DNA of 64,000 bases from Arsenophonus sp052174475 (GCA_052174475.1 JBQMRO010000058.1:1-64000); one strand, 5' to 3'. Positions 32,199 through 43,763 are shown, numbered from the stretch's first letter. Numbers and translations are program-made. The notes: generated by a model from the letters alone, not told the origin.

Positions 32199-32450
32199 GA
32201 TCATCAACATCATCTCATTTTTATACTTTAGAAAAGTAAATTCGAATACGCTTTAATACTTAACTAAAATAGACGCAGACTCCTTGTTAGTCTGAAGGAC
32301 AGTTCTAATTTTACGTGTTGTAGTTGCCCTGACGATGGAACCTCATAATCATGATATTTTGCCATCAATTATATCCATTAGTAGCTATCTTGTCATTAAC
32401 AGAGCTATACGCTGAAACGTATATAATAATTCTGGATAAAATAGTTTAAT
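32199..32450 (-). mobile_element. IS481-type element, 5' part (outer layer of nest)
   Basis: Resumes the IS481-type copy begun at 29042: GATCATCAACATCATCTC matches 7698 onward, and AACCTCATAATCATGATATTTT matches 7827 onward almost exactly. The end is near 32450. Confidence 0.75.
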
Positions 32451-33392
32451 AAAAACTATTAATACTTTCATTAAAAAAATTTAAATATTAATAAGTAATG
32501 AACTTTAATCTATATAATTAAATTGTATTTATTAAAGTTGTTAACTAGGCTTGAAAGATACTGATTACATTAAAAACTATATTAGTACGCTTTTAATCCA
32601 ATTATCTCTCCTTATTTTAATTAGCTTTATCGCTGATTATTATTACTTTTTCACTCACTAGTAAAAAATCGGAAAATATTTAGTAACTTTTAGTTAGTTA
32701 ACTATTTTATTAGTAAGCTATTAACTTTTCGTTGATAATTATTTTTATCGATAAAAGTATATTTAATAAACGTTATGAACGTTTACATCTTAAAAAGACA
32801 TCGGATATATCATTATCCTTGGATTGGGGATTTATTTACAATTCCAATTGATCAGAAAGCGTTAATTGCTATTAATAATAGCATAGCTAGAGTGACGGAA
32901 ATGATTGGCTCTATTTTCAACATTCAAAAATTAGATTAATTTTTACTGACGAGCGCAGTAATGATTTATTAAATGATACTAAAGTATCAACTTAATTCGC
33001 ACTATCGTTAAAGTTTCCAAAACAGATAACTTATTTTAATTAAAGCTAAAAACCCAAAAAGAACCCTTCAAAGTAGAAAAAATCGTTGATCGACAAATCT
33101 TTTCTCCTACTACTGACTTTAGTTAACCATATAACACACGCTGAATATTTTATTTCCTATAAATAGGCATCTCATTACTGCACCTGCTAATTAACTTACT
33201 ATTACTTCATGCCATTGCAACCTTTGAAAAAATTCTTTCCATAGATTTATTTTTTTACTCATAACGAATTTAGTATGAATTTATTTACTTAAAATGACAG
33301 TTAATAAAAGTTATTAATATCCAATCTTTAATACTATAGTTCTAATCTAGTAACTATAGATAGTTTTAAAAACTGGTAACATCAGGATAATT
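32451..33392. other. Unidentified decayed sequence downstream of kdsB
   Basis: About 940 bp without a gene. Plus-strand segments such as ALIAINNSIARVTEMIGSIF around 32850 look protein-like, but I could not assign a family. The usual kdsB neighbours (ycbJ, elyC, cmoM, muk genes) are not recognisable. Confidence 0.35.
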
Positions 33393-34142
33393 TTAAATAG
33401 AAAAAAATGCTTTCCGAACAGCATCTAGATCCTGCTGATTATTAATTCCAGGACTTGGTATTTTAACTGCTAGGGCAACATGAATTTTTTTGCCATACCA
33501 CAATACACGTAACTGTTCAAGCATTTCTATCGTCTCTAACGAACTTATCGGCCATCGGATATAACGACGAATAAAACTAGCTCGATAAGCATAAATACCA
33601 ATATGACGTAAAAAATGCTGGTTAATTTTTACTTTACTAATTGCAAAATGATCACCTTTCCATGGAATAGCAGCTCTAGAAAAATATAAGGCGTTACTAT
33701 GTTTATCCGTCACGACTTTTACAATATCGGGATCAAATAGTTCATTGGGGTCATTTATTGGTGTCGCTAATGTTGCCATATCGACATTTTTTAATATTAA
33801 AATGTTAGCTAACTGATTAATTATCTCTGGTGGAATTAAAGGTTCATCACCTTGAACATTGATAATAATTTCTTTATTAGAAAATTTATATTTTTCAATA
33901 ACTTCTGCTAATCTTTCAGTCCCTGACTTGTGGGAAACATTAGTCATACAGACTTCACCATTTGCCGATTTCACCACATCAAATACTGCCTGATGATCAG
34001 TCGCCACAATAACACGTGTCGCATCTGACATTAGCGCTCTTTCCATTACTCTAATAATCATAGGTTTTCCATGAATATCAGCTAACGACTTACCTGGTAA
34101 GCGATTAGAAGCAAAACGCGCAGGAATAATAACTGTGAACAT
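33393..34142 (-). CDS. kdsB: 3-deoxy-manno-octulosonate cytidylyltransferase (CMP-Kdo synthetase)
   Basis: KdsB activates Kdo with CTP to give CMP-Kdo for lipopolysaccharide inner-core synthesis. The start at 34142 (MFTVIIPARFASNRLPGKSL) gives 249 residues (E. coli 248) and places the ATG 1 bp after the ycaR stop. An upstream in-frame ATG at 34157 would overlap ycaR and lacks a ribosome site. Conserved parts include the nucleotide-binding RLPGKSLADIHGKPMI, IINVQGDEPLIPPEII, ALYFSRAAIPW, and LETIEMLEQLRVLWYG. Retention, together with lpxL, shows that Kdo2-lipid A is still made. Confidence 0.97.
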   Translation of the reverse strand: MFTVIIPARFASNRLPGKSLADIHGKPMIIRVMERALMSDATRVIVATDHQAVFDVVKSANGEVCMTNVSHKSGTERLAEVIEKYKFSNKEIIINVQGDEPLIPPEIINQLANILILKNVDMATLATPINDPNELFDPDIVKVVTDKHSNALYFSRAAIPWKGDHFAISKVKINQHFLRHIGIYAYRASFIRRYIRWPISSLETIEMLEQLRVLWYGKKIHVALAVKIPSPGINNQQDLDAVRKAFFSI

Positions 34143-34143
34143 T

Positions 34144-34323
34144 TTACTTTTCTTCATCTAAAAGTAACTCACGAGCTTCTTCTTTTAATAGAACCGGTAT
34201 GTTATTACGAATAGGGTAAGCAAGATGATCAAATTTACAGATAAGCTCTAAATTTTGTTTATCATAAACTAACTTTCCATGGCAAATGGGGCAAGCAATG
34301 ATATCAAGCAGACGGTGATCCAT
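34144..34323 (-). CDS. ycaR: YcaR (UPF0434 / Trm112-like small protein)
   Basis: A 59-residue protein of the YcaR/UPF0434 family (E. coli 60), role not defined; in E. coli it is encoded immediately upstream of kdsB, as here. Start chosen at 34323 (MDHRLLDIIACPICHGKL) because a GAGG site lies 6 nt upstream and the N-terminus matches E. coli; an in-frame ATG at 34338 is upstream of that site. It has a CPIC motif at residues 11-14. The second zinc cysteine pair seen in longer Trm112-like proteins is reduced to a single ICK cysteine, as in the family. Confidence 0.93.
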   Translation of the reverse strand: MDHRLLDIIACPICHGKLVYDKQNLELICKFDHLAYPIRNNIPVLLKEEARELLLDEEK

Positions 34324-34822
34324 AATATTCCTCATCAAAACATAATTTAGAATAAAACTAGAATAGCATAAACATGCATCACCGTTAACTTTAACATCTG
34401 CTCTAATATGTATTTATCAGTAATCTAATAAATTGACAGATAATAGTAAGATAAATTTATAATCGCTAACATTAGCGATTGCTTAATACCAATAAGCAAT
34501 TACACGTAACTAAAATTCAACACAATAACCTTCTTAAGCTATTTATTTTTACTGTTAGTAATAGTTTGACGATTAACATAGATATGTTGATTATCATTGA
34601 TAGGGTAGATAAATCTATAATCCTATTTCAGATTAAACTATTTTACGCGATCCATATGTAATTAAAATATCAAAATAAAACTTCTTTTGTTTACTAGGAG
34701 ACAAATTTCATTTTCTCCTGTTAGGGCCTCTCTTCCTCCTCTTTTTCTATTAAGCTTTTAATAGAAATCCAATTTTTTTTCACTAAATATTCTTAATATC
34801 AAAGTAGTAGCTGTATATTAAA
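34324..34822. other. Upstream region of ycaR-kdsB, no gene seen
   Basis: lpxK and ycaQ, the usual upstream neighbours, are not recognisable. A TATTCT -10-like sequence occurs on the minus strand about 40 bp before ycaR (RC near 34361-34366). The rest is AT-rich and featureless. Confidence 0.4.
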
Positions 34823-35325
34823 AGCTATGCTATAAACATTATTAGTAGAAATTCCTCAATATTACATGAAGGATTTTTAGTATAGAGCAGAGCTTACTCT
34901 GATAAAGTAAGCAGTTATACAGGTCAAGAAGTATTTTTTCTTACTCCATGCCAATGTAAAGATGAATGTCGTTAGATTATTTTGCAATAATCTGTCATAT
35001 GTTCTCGATTTATGTATTGAAGCAACTCATTCTACTTTATCTTCTCGATATTATCACAGTAAACATGTTATCCACTAAGGGGAAAAACATGCTGCCATTA
35101 AAATTGCAGCGATATCGTTATAAAATTCTTGATTACAGGAAAAGATTTAACAATCTTACTAGAAGCCCTCTAGCGAAACTGTATCATAAAGTATTATTTC
35201 TTAGATAGGAAAGCTAAAAAACGCGAGATAGAAAGAGATAAAAAGAAAACGAATCGCTATCTTAATTTTGCAAGATAGAAAAAGTTCATGTGAACAATGA
35301 GATTTTAAAAATTTAATACCAAAGT
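34823..35325 (+). mobile_element. IS1595-type element with internal deletion
   Basis: It starts AGCTATGCTATAAACATT (worn end) and aligns with the 5' part of the family to about 35190, then jumps to a later transposase segment (GAAAGCTAAAAAACGCG..., AAAAGAAAACGAATCGC). It is cut at 35325 by a minus-strand IS256-type copy. Confidence 0.6.
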
Positions 35326-36664
35326 GAGTTATCAGTAAGCCTGATGTATACAATCAGGATACCGCTTCCACTCTGATGCTTTATAAATCTATTCTTCGTT
35401 CTTAAATTGAATGTTATTTACTATACCAGAGTTAGAAGCTTAAATCTGGTAAGCAGATTTAAGCTGTTGCGAGTAGATTGGAACAGCTTTTAATACCATT
35501 AAAAAGTTGTTTTTCTTAAATTATAATGCTTCAACATCGGCTTCATAGTTTCACTGTTATAAAAGTCGATTCAATTATATTCGTCGTTCTTATTTACTTA
35601 ACTCTCTTGATAGTAAGAGTCCGTAAAATAAAAACAGTTCTTCTCGATCTTCTGCAGCTTTTTCATCGCTGCAGAATACACTTCGCTAATAACCTTTGTC
35701 AACAAAGCATTAAAGGATTTATTGGCGGCATCACGACTCTCTGCTAGTCAAACCTCCGCAGCTCGCTCTTAACTTTTGATTGCTCTCCATTGGAGAGTGA
35801 AGGCAGCATATTAGCTATTTTATGTACCTACTCTCAATAGCGTTGAAAGTAGGTGTCTGGATATATCTTTGCTTATTGCATTAAAAAACCAAATGCAAGG
35901 CTTCCGTAGCAATCTCTGAGAGATACGATTAAGCTCTAGACACTCGCAATGCATTAGAAGTTAAACCCAGCGCGCTTCTAACTCTTAATAACCATTTTCA
36001 ACTGTAACGAGCTTCCTTCATCCATAGTCTAGCAGGGACTAGACACCAAAAGCAAGCAGAAGCGATTATACTTCCTAACAGAATGACGTATGCTTTTCGG
36101 TAAGAAATAAACGTAACGCGTATTGTTTAAATCACTCAAGCGCCGTTACTAACGAACTTAAAGCTGTTGCTATTTCTGTCTTTTTATGGTACTAGTAGAG
36201 AGACTTCTCTACACAAAGAAGTCGTAAAGCATTATAAAAATCACCAATATAGATTCTTCTCCGTAGGCTACGAGATAAACTCTTTAACGTTTTTTGCACG
36301 CATTAAATAAGATGAAGGTACAATTAGCTGTTGAAGCATATTTCATTACCGTTGTACCATACTCCTCGATATTAGGAACTTTAATCTCAACATAGCCAAT
36401 ATTTGCCTGCTACAAGTTTTCTGTAGCAAATAAGCATTTGCTGTACCATGGCTTCGCTCTATCTCAAGATCTATGCCATCAAATAGCTGTAAGCATTACG
36501 GATGAGATAATGAAATGGATTACGGTAATATCTGATTTCATACATATATCTCTATGGTAAATTTCATGACATACCATCTCTCTCTTGTTGTAATCATTCA
36601 TGAAACTAATTTAGGATACATACCAGCATCTTAGAATTTCTATACATAAAAAATGAGTATAACT
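35326..36664 (-). mobile_element. IS256-type element, near full length, inactivated
   Basis: It begins GAGTTATCAGTAAGCCTGATG and ends AAAAATGAGTATAACTT, about 1.34 kb. The interior aligns with the minus-strand copies at 9568 and 48491. No open transposase. Confidence 0.8.
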
Positions 36665-37353
36665 TGTTTATAATCCCAAATCATTATTTTAATGATAAAA
36701 ATAAATGGAGAATTGCTTTATATTTAGATAATGAGTAGAAAATAAAATAGTAAAAAATATCAAGTTAGTACACAGGCTATTAGCGTGTTGACTTCATTGA
36801 AATTGTCTCAGTTACATTAGCAAGTTTTTGTCGCCAAAATGGAGCTGGTTGTTATGTCTTTAAATATAGAGCTGCAATTAAAAATCAGTAGTTATATACT
36901 CAATATTTAGCTAAATTGACGACAAAATGGTTAAGGAATTTTTTTCCTATATCTCTTCATCCGACGAAGAGATAGCGTTAAATAAAACTTATGGTATAAA
37001 AAAACATCTTAAAGTTATCAATAAACTTAAAAGGTTATCTGACAATCCAGCAAAAATAACGTTTAGCACTTTCCTTATTTGAGTAAGGAAAGCTCTTAGA
37101 GATCTATGCAATGAGCATAGCAAATGATACGACAGTATAGTCAAGAAAGTATTAACTTTATAACTTTATAACTTTATAACTTTATAACTTTATAACTTTA
37201 CAACTTTACAACTTTACAAACGATTTTATCTGGTAATATACCAGATAAAGTAAGAAATTGATATTATCAAGTTAATTTAAAAAATAAAAGCCAATTGCTT
37301 ATGGCTATTATTGCTATTTATGAACAACATAAAGCAAATTTTTAACATTAAGC
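36665..37353. other. Unidentified decayed sequence with tandem repeat
   Basis: About 690 bp between two IS256-type copies. Segments near 36790-36900 may be the debris of a gene but no family is recognisable. The 8-bp tandem array at 37154-37217 lies here. Confidence 0.4.
37154..37217. repeat. 8-bp tandem repeat, eight copies
   Basis: Five copies of AACTTTAT followed by three copies of AACTTTAC, without spacers. The two-block structure shows a point change spread through part of the array by slippage. Confidence 0.95.
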
Positions 37354-38652
37354 GAGTTATTTCAATTCTGATGTATTAGAAATTTCGGAGATGGGTGCGT
37401 ATCCTGCTGATTGATTTCGTGGATGATTTCAATCAAAAAGAGATGATATACCATGAAGAGTCTACCTTACAGGTATCACAAAACAAAATATTACTTTTGT
37501 TCTCTTAAGTATTAACTCATCCGTAACGATTATTTACCACCGCGAACCATATAAACTAGCATTGGCGATATTGAAATTAAAATATCTAATCCCAAAGAAT
37601 CGTAGCAGTAACAGAAAATACCTTCAGCAGCTCTTTGCTATGTGTTATCTGAAGCCTGTAAAAATCGGTGAAGAGTTGCTACTATGGCTCTATACTTATA
37701 AAGAAGGAGGAATTATCCACCATAGATTTTCATGATTCTGAAGTCGCTTTTCGGTGAAAAGCACATGATTTCTTTACCAGTGCCATTAGCAGACTGAAAC
37801 AGTAATGCTTTGAAGAGTATAGACAAGGTCGGCTGCGTGATTTAAGCGATACGCGTTACTTTTTTTCTTAGCGGAATACATATACCGTTCTGTCAGAATA
37901 ACTGATCGTTTTTACCTGCTGGTTAAAGCGACGGCACTGCATGGATGGTAAGGAGATCGTTTCTGTCGAAGATGCTTATCGAGAGTCAGAAGCAACCTGG
38001 ACCTACTTCTGGATGGCCGTGATAGTGTAGCTTAAGCATATCTTTCATGAGATTTGGACGGAGAAAGAGGGACGTGATACTTGGTTTTTTGGAATTCAAT
38101 GGGAAAGATATTCCTAAGCGAGCGCCTCAATGTTGTTAGATAAATAAAATAGATCATGTGCTGATTTGACTCCTAAAAGCGCAAATAAAAATTAAAAGTG
38201 TGGAGTTGCAAGAGGTTATAGCTAGCAGAAAGTCGTGATGCCTCCAATAAATTCCTTGATGTTTTTGTTTGTAAGGTTTTCAATGTATTCCCGTAAAGCA
38301 ATAAAGAAGGTAAAGAAAGATTGAGAAAAAAGGGCTGGGATTCCACGATTTTTCCTAATGCACTGAGGGTCAACAAGAACGACGAATCCGATTGAATCGC
38401 CTTTTGCGCGATACTAAGGCTATGAAGGCGACGTAAAAGTACTGTAGTTCAAGAAAAACAACCATTTCAATAGTATTTAAGCTACTCTTGTCTTTTTAGA
38501 ATAGTTGGAGAACCAGGGCGTTAAGCGAATTTGAGTTGTTTGTTTGACCACTATAGCGGTAAACAACGTTCGATTTAAGGATTAACAGATTTAGGAAGTA
38601 TCAGAATGAATATAGCCTGATCTCCAGTATACATTAGATTTTCTAATAACTA
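37354..38652 (+). mobile_element. IS256-type element, near full length, inactivated
   Basis: It begins GAGTTATTTCAATTCTGATG and ends TTTTCTAATAAC, about 1.3 kb, and aligns with the forward copies at 11721, 30201 and 40285. Frame broken throughout. Confidence 0.8.
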
Positions 38653-38670
38653 AAGCATATTCTATTATTA

Positions 38671-38716
38671 GAATTAGAATTAGAACTAGAACTAGAACTA
38701 GAACTAGAACTAGAAC
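38671..38716. repeat. 6-bp tandem repeat upstream of agp
   Basis: Two GAATTA units followed by five GAACTA units and a partial unit, just after the IS256-type terminus and about 180 bp upstream of agp. Simple slippage array. Confidence 0.95.
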
Positions 38717-38894
38717 ATATATTGTAAAATATCATCATTGTGTCATATAATTAATAAAAGTTAAGAACTTTTCTTAAGAACCAGCAAAAGTCAACATTTT
38801 ATCGTAAATGAAATTTATTTTTAATTGACTACATCTAGATAAATTCTTATATAATAAGAAAATTATTATGAACTTTATAACAGGAGCGTTGAAA

Positions 38895-40136
38895 ATGAAA
38901 AAAAGACTAATGATATGCCTTCTTTGCATTTTGATATCACCAGTAAGTTTTTCATTAGAAAAACTTCAAGATTATGAATTAACTCAGGTATTAATTTTAA
39001 GTAGGCATAATTTAAGAGCACCAATAGTATATAAGGATATATTAACCCGTGCAACAAATAAACTTTGGCCTATTTGGGATACTAAAGATGGAAATCTTAC
39101 GACTAAAGGTCAACAATTAGAGATTTATATGGGAAACTATTTTAAATATTGGTTTCATAGGGTAGGGCTATTGCGTAGAGATCAATGTCCAGACTCAAAT
39201 AATGTTTATATTTATGCAAACAATCAACAACGCACTATTGCTACAGCTCAATCTTTTATTAGAGGCGCGTTTCCTGATTGCTCGATTAAAGCTTTTTATC
39301 GCTCAGATATGAGCGAAGGAAAGTTCGATCCTATTTTTGATCCAGTTGTAACTGATAGTAGTGCAGAATTTAAACGACAAGCTATAAGCGCTATGACAGA
39401 AAAATTAGCACATTTAGATTTAACTGAAGCTTATAAACAAATTTCAACGATATTAGACTTTAAGAATTCAACGCTATGTAAAAAAGATAAGTTGTGCGAT
39501 CTTGTTAGCTCCCCTAATACGATCATTATTGATCCTGATAAACAACCCATTGTATTTGGGCCGTTAGGATTAACAACAAATCTTGTGGACATATTTGATC
39601 TACAGTATTACGAAGGGTTTGCTACAAAAGATATAGCATGGGGGACTATTAATACACCAGAACAATGGAAAACACTTAATAACATTAAAAATAGCTATTA
39701 TTCAGTTGCATTTAAAACTAAAATTATTGCTAAGAATGTAGCTAAGCCTCTATTAAATTATATTAACTTACATTTTGTTAACCAACCTAATAAAGAAAAA
39801 TCAAAATTACTTATTATGTTTGGTCATGATTCAAATATTGCATCAGTCATGTCTGCTTTGGATTTCACTCCTTATCAATTGCCTGAACAATATGAACATA
39901 CACCTATTGGTGGAAAATTAGTATTTCAGCGTTGGCATAATAAAAAATCTAACAAAGATTATCTAAAAATTGAATACATTTATCAGTCAGCGAATCAACT
40001 ACGAGATAGAATGCCATTAACATTGAATAACCCACCCAAACAGGTCACTTTATCGCTTCAAAATTGCCCAATTAATGAAAATAACTTATGCAACTGGGAT
40101 GATTTTAAAAAAGGCATGCAACAAGCTTTAAATTAA
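38895..40136 (+). CDS. agp: Glucose-1-phosphatase (periplasmic histidine acid phosphatase)
   Basis: A periplasmic acid phosphatase that hydrolyses glucose-1-phosphate; family members can also have phytase activity. Start chosen at 38895, with AGGAG 8 nt upstream, giving 413 residues as in E. coli Agp; an in-frame ATG at 38868 has no ribosome site. A signal peptide covers residues about 1-20, the catalytic histidine motif is SRHNLRAP (His38), and the proton-donor motif is GHDSNIAS. PIGGKLVFQRWHNKKSNKDY near the C-terminus is also conserved. An unusual gene to keep in so reduced a coding set. A good terminator follows. Confidence 0.96.
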   Translation: MKKRLMICLLCILISPVSFSLEKLQDYELTQVLILSRHNLRAPIVYKDILTRATNKLWPIWDTKDGNLTTKGQQLEIYMGNYFKYWFHRVGLLRRDQCPDSNNVYIYANNQQRTIATAQSFIRGAFPDCSIKAFYRSDMSEGKFDPIFDPVVTDSSAEFKRQAISAMTEKLAHLDLTEAYKQISTILDFKNSTLCKKDKLCDLVSSPNTIIIDPDKQPIVFGPLGLTTNLVDIFDLQYYEGFATKDIAWGTINTPEQWKTLNNIKNSYYSVAFKTKIIAKNVAKPLLNYINLHFVNQPNKEKSKLLIMFGHDSNIASVMSALDFTPYQLPEQYEHTPIGGKLVFQRWHNKKSNKDYLKIEYIYQSANQLRDRMPLTLNNPPKQVTLSLQNCPINENNLCNWDDFKKGMQQALN

Positions 40137-40163
40137 AAAGTTCATGTTGATTAAATTAATTAA

Positions 40164-40193
40164 AAAAACAGCGTTGGGTTTAACGCTGTTTTT
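40164..40193 (+). terminator. Rho-independent terminator of agp
   Basis: A 12-bp perfect stem (AAAAACAGCGTT / AACGCTGTTTTT) with a 6-nt loop and a T-run, 27 bp after the agp stop. Confidence 0.9.
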
Positions 40194-40284
40194 ATTAATA
40201 TTCACTTTTGTGGTGAATTTTCTATGGTCATCTTTTAGCAATAAAAAATTACCTAACTAAATTGTACTTAACTTGTAAAAAGTA

Positions 40285-41686
40285 AGTTAGGTTAATATTT
40301 CTAGTGTTGTGGTTTCCTGAAGAGGAGATTCTGGCATATTAATCCTACCATTAATTTCGTAAATCATATTAATAATATAGAGCTGACATGAATAAAAAGT
40401 TCATCCTGTAGGTAGACGCGAAACCAGCCATTACCTCTAATCTCTTTCATGAACGCGTCCGTAATAGCAGATGATAGGCGCTGATAGGTATCGCTGTTAA
40501 GGCGGGATATCAAAGCCATGCTTCTAACAGATACTGAATGCCTCTTATAGAGAGCATAACAGTTACTTACAAGACGAACTATATAGATTAATGTTGATGA
40601 TGTTTATATTTAAAGTATCTAAAATCAGGTATTATAGCGGCAACGGAATATCCTTCAGTAGATTATTACTACTGTCTTATCCAAATAGCACAAAAACATC
40701 GAAGAGCTAGTAACCATGTCTTGTATACCTACAAATCATCTTTACCAATCATTTTCACGAAACTATTGTATCGTTTCACGGTGAAGAGCACGTGATCTTT
40801 TTATTAGTACCTATCAGCAGACTGAAACAGCAACACCTTGAAGAGTACAGCAAAAAAACGGGATAGCTACCTGATTTAAGCGATACACTTTATGTTTATT
40901 TTTGGCGGAATTGCATTTGCCATTCTATCAGGCAAACTGATCGCCTTTACCTGCTGCTTATTATCAATGGCACTGCATAGATGGGTAATGAGCTCGTTGC
41001 GGTATAAAATGCTTTTCAAAAGTTAGAAATAAACTGGGGTCAAACTTCTTAACTATCTGCAAGGCAAAGCTTAACCGTATTTCCTAATACTTGGTACAAG
41101 GTACACGCGGTGCTTGGTTTTTTAAAACACAATGGCAAAGATATTTCCGGACGCACAGGAATCAATGTTGTTGAGTGCATAAAATAGCTGATCCGCTAGA
41201 CGTGATTGCCAAAAGGGATACAACTAAAAATTAAATTTAAGCTGCGAGAGATTTAGCTAGCAGAGATCTATGATTCCGCTGATAAAATCCTTAATGTTTT
41301 ATTGGTATGGTTTTCAGCGAGTATTCTGCAGCGAGGATAAGATGCTGGAAAAAGATCAAGAGAACAGGCTGAGATTCTACGATTTTTTGTTAGTGCACTT
41401 TGAAGATCAATAAAAATAAAAAATTCAATTGAATTAGATTTTGTGATAATGTCAGGCTATGAATCTGAGTCGCGAACGAAAGCACTGTGGTTCGATAAAA
41501 CAAAACCCTTTCAATTCTATTTAAGCTGCTCTCTGTCTTTGCTTAAAAAAAGCAGAAACCAAGATAAGGGAATTTGATCTGTTGACCATGGTGGTAAATA
41601 ACGTCCAATTTAAGGATGTAGAATAGACTTATGAAGGATGAGAGTGGAGGTTAATGGCTATACACCAGATTTGCTAATAATTCTCA
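40285..41686 (+). mobile_element. IS256-type element, near full length, inactivated
   Basis: About 1.4 kb, starting near a worn AGTTAGGTTAATATTTCTAG end and finishing CCAGATTTGCTAATAATTCTC. It aligns with the copies at 37354 and 43998. It separates agp from lpxL. Confidence 0.8.
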
Positions 41687-41757
41687 ATTGATTAGCAAAG
41701 AAGCTTATCTAGATAAGCCTAGTGACTAGCTTTATAATACAACCTCTGGAATATTTG

Positions 41758-42702
41758 TTAATCGTCTATCTTATCAAGCTCACCATAAAGCGATGGCATA
41801 CCTGTTGGTCTAGTTTTAAACCGACGATGTAACCACATATATTGTTCAGGTGCTTCCATAATCTGTTTTTCAATTAGTTCATTCATAAATGCTGCGGTAG
41901 AAATTTCATCCTGCTGTACGAAGTTGATTATTGCAGGTTGAATGAGTAATTCATAACCCTTTGCATTAGCTAATCGCTTTGGTGTAAAAGGTATTATTGC
42001 AGGATTGGTAAGTTTAGCCAGAATATGGGTACCTATAGTGGTTGCAGTATTTTTAACTGCAAAAAAAGGTACAAAAACACTTTTTCTTGGACCATAGTCG
42101 TGATCTGGTGCATACCATAAAATTTCTCCTTGTTTAAGGCTACGTATCATGCCTTTTATATCTTTTCGATCAAGCATAAATTTATTAGAACGTAATCGTC
42201 CTCGGATTTGCAACCAATCCATTACCGGATTGTCATTTTGGCGATATACACCAATACCAGGATTTAATATACCAAAAATACGAGCGCCTAATTCTAGCGT
42301 TAAAAAATGAATTCCTATTACAATGATCCCTTGTCCTGTCAGCTGAATTTTTTTAATATTGTTCTGTCCTTTAATTGTAAACCAACGTTGTATACGTCTA
42401 TCAGACCAGAACCATGCCATACCCGTTTCAAATAATCCCATACCAACCGATTCAAAATTTTTATTGATCATATGCTGGCGTTGCTGTGAATTCATAATAG
42501 GAAAACAGAGTTCTAAATTGCGTTTTGCTATTTGTAGGCGTTTTTTTAGGAAATATTTAGATAACCGACCAAGGCAAATTCCTAACCAATAGATAATTGG
42601 ATAAGGTAGTAAAACCAGCAAATAAAGAAATCCAATACCTAACCATGTTAGCCAATATTGAGGATGTAAATATGAAATTTTAAAAGAAGATATTTTTATC
42701 AT
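41758..42702 (-). CDS. lpxL: Kdo2-lipid IVA lauroyltransferase LpxL (HtrB)
   Basis: An inner-membrane acyltransferase that adds a secondary lauroyl chain to Kdo2-lipid IVA during lipid A synthesis. 314 residues (E. coli LpxL 306). The N-terminus is LHPQYWLTWLGIG with one membrane span, and the catalytic HX4E motif is His132-Glu137 in IHFLTLELGAR, at the same numbering as E. coli LpxL. RSNKFMLDRKDIKGMI, YAPDHDYGPRKSVFVPFFA and APEQYMWLHRRFKTRP are also intact. It is LpxL-like rather than LpxM or LpxP by these segments. No strong ribosome site is visible, and an IS1595-type end lies only 27 bp upstream of the ATG. Confidence 0.96.
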   Translation of the reverse strand: MIKISSFKISYLHPQYWLTWLGIGFLYLLVLLPYPIIYWLGICLGRLSKYFLKKRLQIAKRNLELCFPIMNSQQRQHMINKNFESVGMGLFETGMAWFWSDRRIQRWFTIKGQNNIKKIQLTGQGIIVIGIHFLTLELGARIFGILNPGIGVYRQNDNPVMDWLQIRGRLRSNKFMLDRKDIKGMIRSLKQGEILWYAPDHDYGPRKSVFVPFFAVKNTATTIGTHILAKLTNPAIIPFTPKRLANAKGYELLIQPAIINFVQQDEISTAAFMNELIEKQIMEAPEQYMWLHRRFKTRPTGMPSLYGELDKIDD

Positions 42703-42729
42703 CTACGTTTTATTTAGTTAGATTAACAT

Positions 42730-43763
42730 AGCTATTTTAGCAAAAGTTCTTGCTTTTCTCGTAGAGCAATTTATAGCTACGTCTGCATTTCAATTTTTGT
42801 ACTTTTAAATAATCTTCTTCAGCCTAAATAATTTAGTAAATAAAACAACTTTACATCATTGAATCTTCTTAGCTACCCTTTTGAACATCTGATATAACTA
42901 TTCACAGTTTGAATCTGTAATTTCTTATCAACTACTTTTTAATTATCTAATCTTAGAAGGCAAATAATGACTAATTTCGTGCTCGTTAAAAAGGTTTCAT
43001 TATTTAGTTACATTTAAGCTAAGGATTAATTTTTTATTGATGATTGGCTAAAGAAAACAACTAACACACTCTGAATTAAACTCTTCAAGAATCTCATCGC
43101 TCACATGAATATCTCAATTTCTAGCAATTAAAACCGTGATTCATTCTTTCCTTTCATCTCTTTCTCTCCCGCGTTCTCTACTTTTTCTATATAGAAAAGA
43201 ACGCTTCTTTTTCATGAATTCAGAAAAAAATATTTCATTAATTTCAACAATAGCACTTTAGAGCACTTAAGTTGACCGTTTCTCCTGAAGCAAAAAGAAG
43301 CGGGGACGAGCCCCACATCTAAACGTTGTTTTAAAAATTAATACCTGTTTATTTCGCTAACTTTCTTAAAGTCAAGATACTCAAGATAAATAGGAGATAA
43401 CTAAATCATATATCCTTGTGATCTAGTTTCGCCAGAGGACTTTCAATAAGATTGTTAAATGTTTTCGTGCAATCGTGGATTTTGCAATGACATGCCTGTA
43501 ACCCTATAAATATCCCTAGTGGGATAACATGTTCAGTGTGATAATATGGCAGGATAAAGTGAATTAAGTTGCTTCAATGCATGAATCGATATCATCCGAT
43601 AGATTGTTACAGAGCGAACTAATGAAATGCAGCATTATATTGGTAGGCAGTAAGGAAAGAATCTCTATATCTGTATAACTGTTTGCTTTTATGGCAACCT
43701 ATTGAGTAAAATCCTTCTTTACAGTATAAGAGATTTCTACTGATAACCTTTGCCAACATAAAT
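42730..43763 (-). mobile_element. IS1595-type element, nearly complete, inactivated
   Basis: About 1.03 kb on the minus strand, with inverted ends: AGCTATTTTAGCAAAAG on the left and the inverse of TATGTTGGCAAAGGTTATCAG on the right. The reverse strand reads EINEIFFSEFMKKKRSFLYR near 43200, corresponding to the IS1595 DEIFF.ESFKGKR catalytic region. It sits directly upstream of lpxL. Confidence 0.75.

Larger units (their letters stand above)
29762..32206. repeat. 8-bp target duplication GATCATCA around the IS1595-type copy
   Basis: GATCATCA occurs at 29762-29769, immediately before the GGCTATG end, and again at 32199-32206, immediately after the AACATATCC end. The uninterrupted IS481-type copy has a single GATCATCA at the corresponding site (near 7698). 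Eight bp is the usual duplication length for IS1595-family insertion. Confidence 0.85.
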
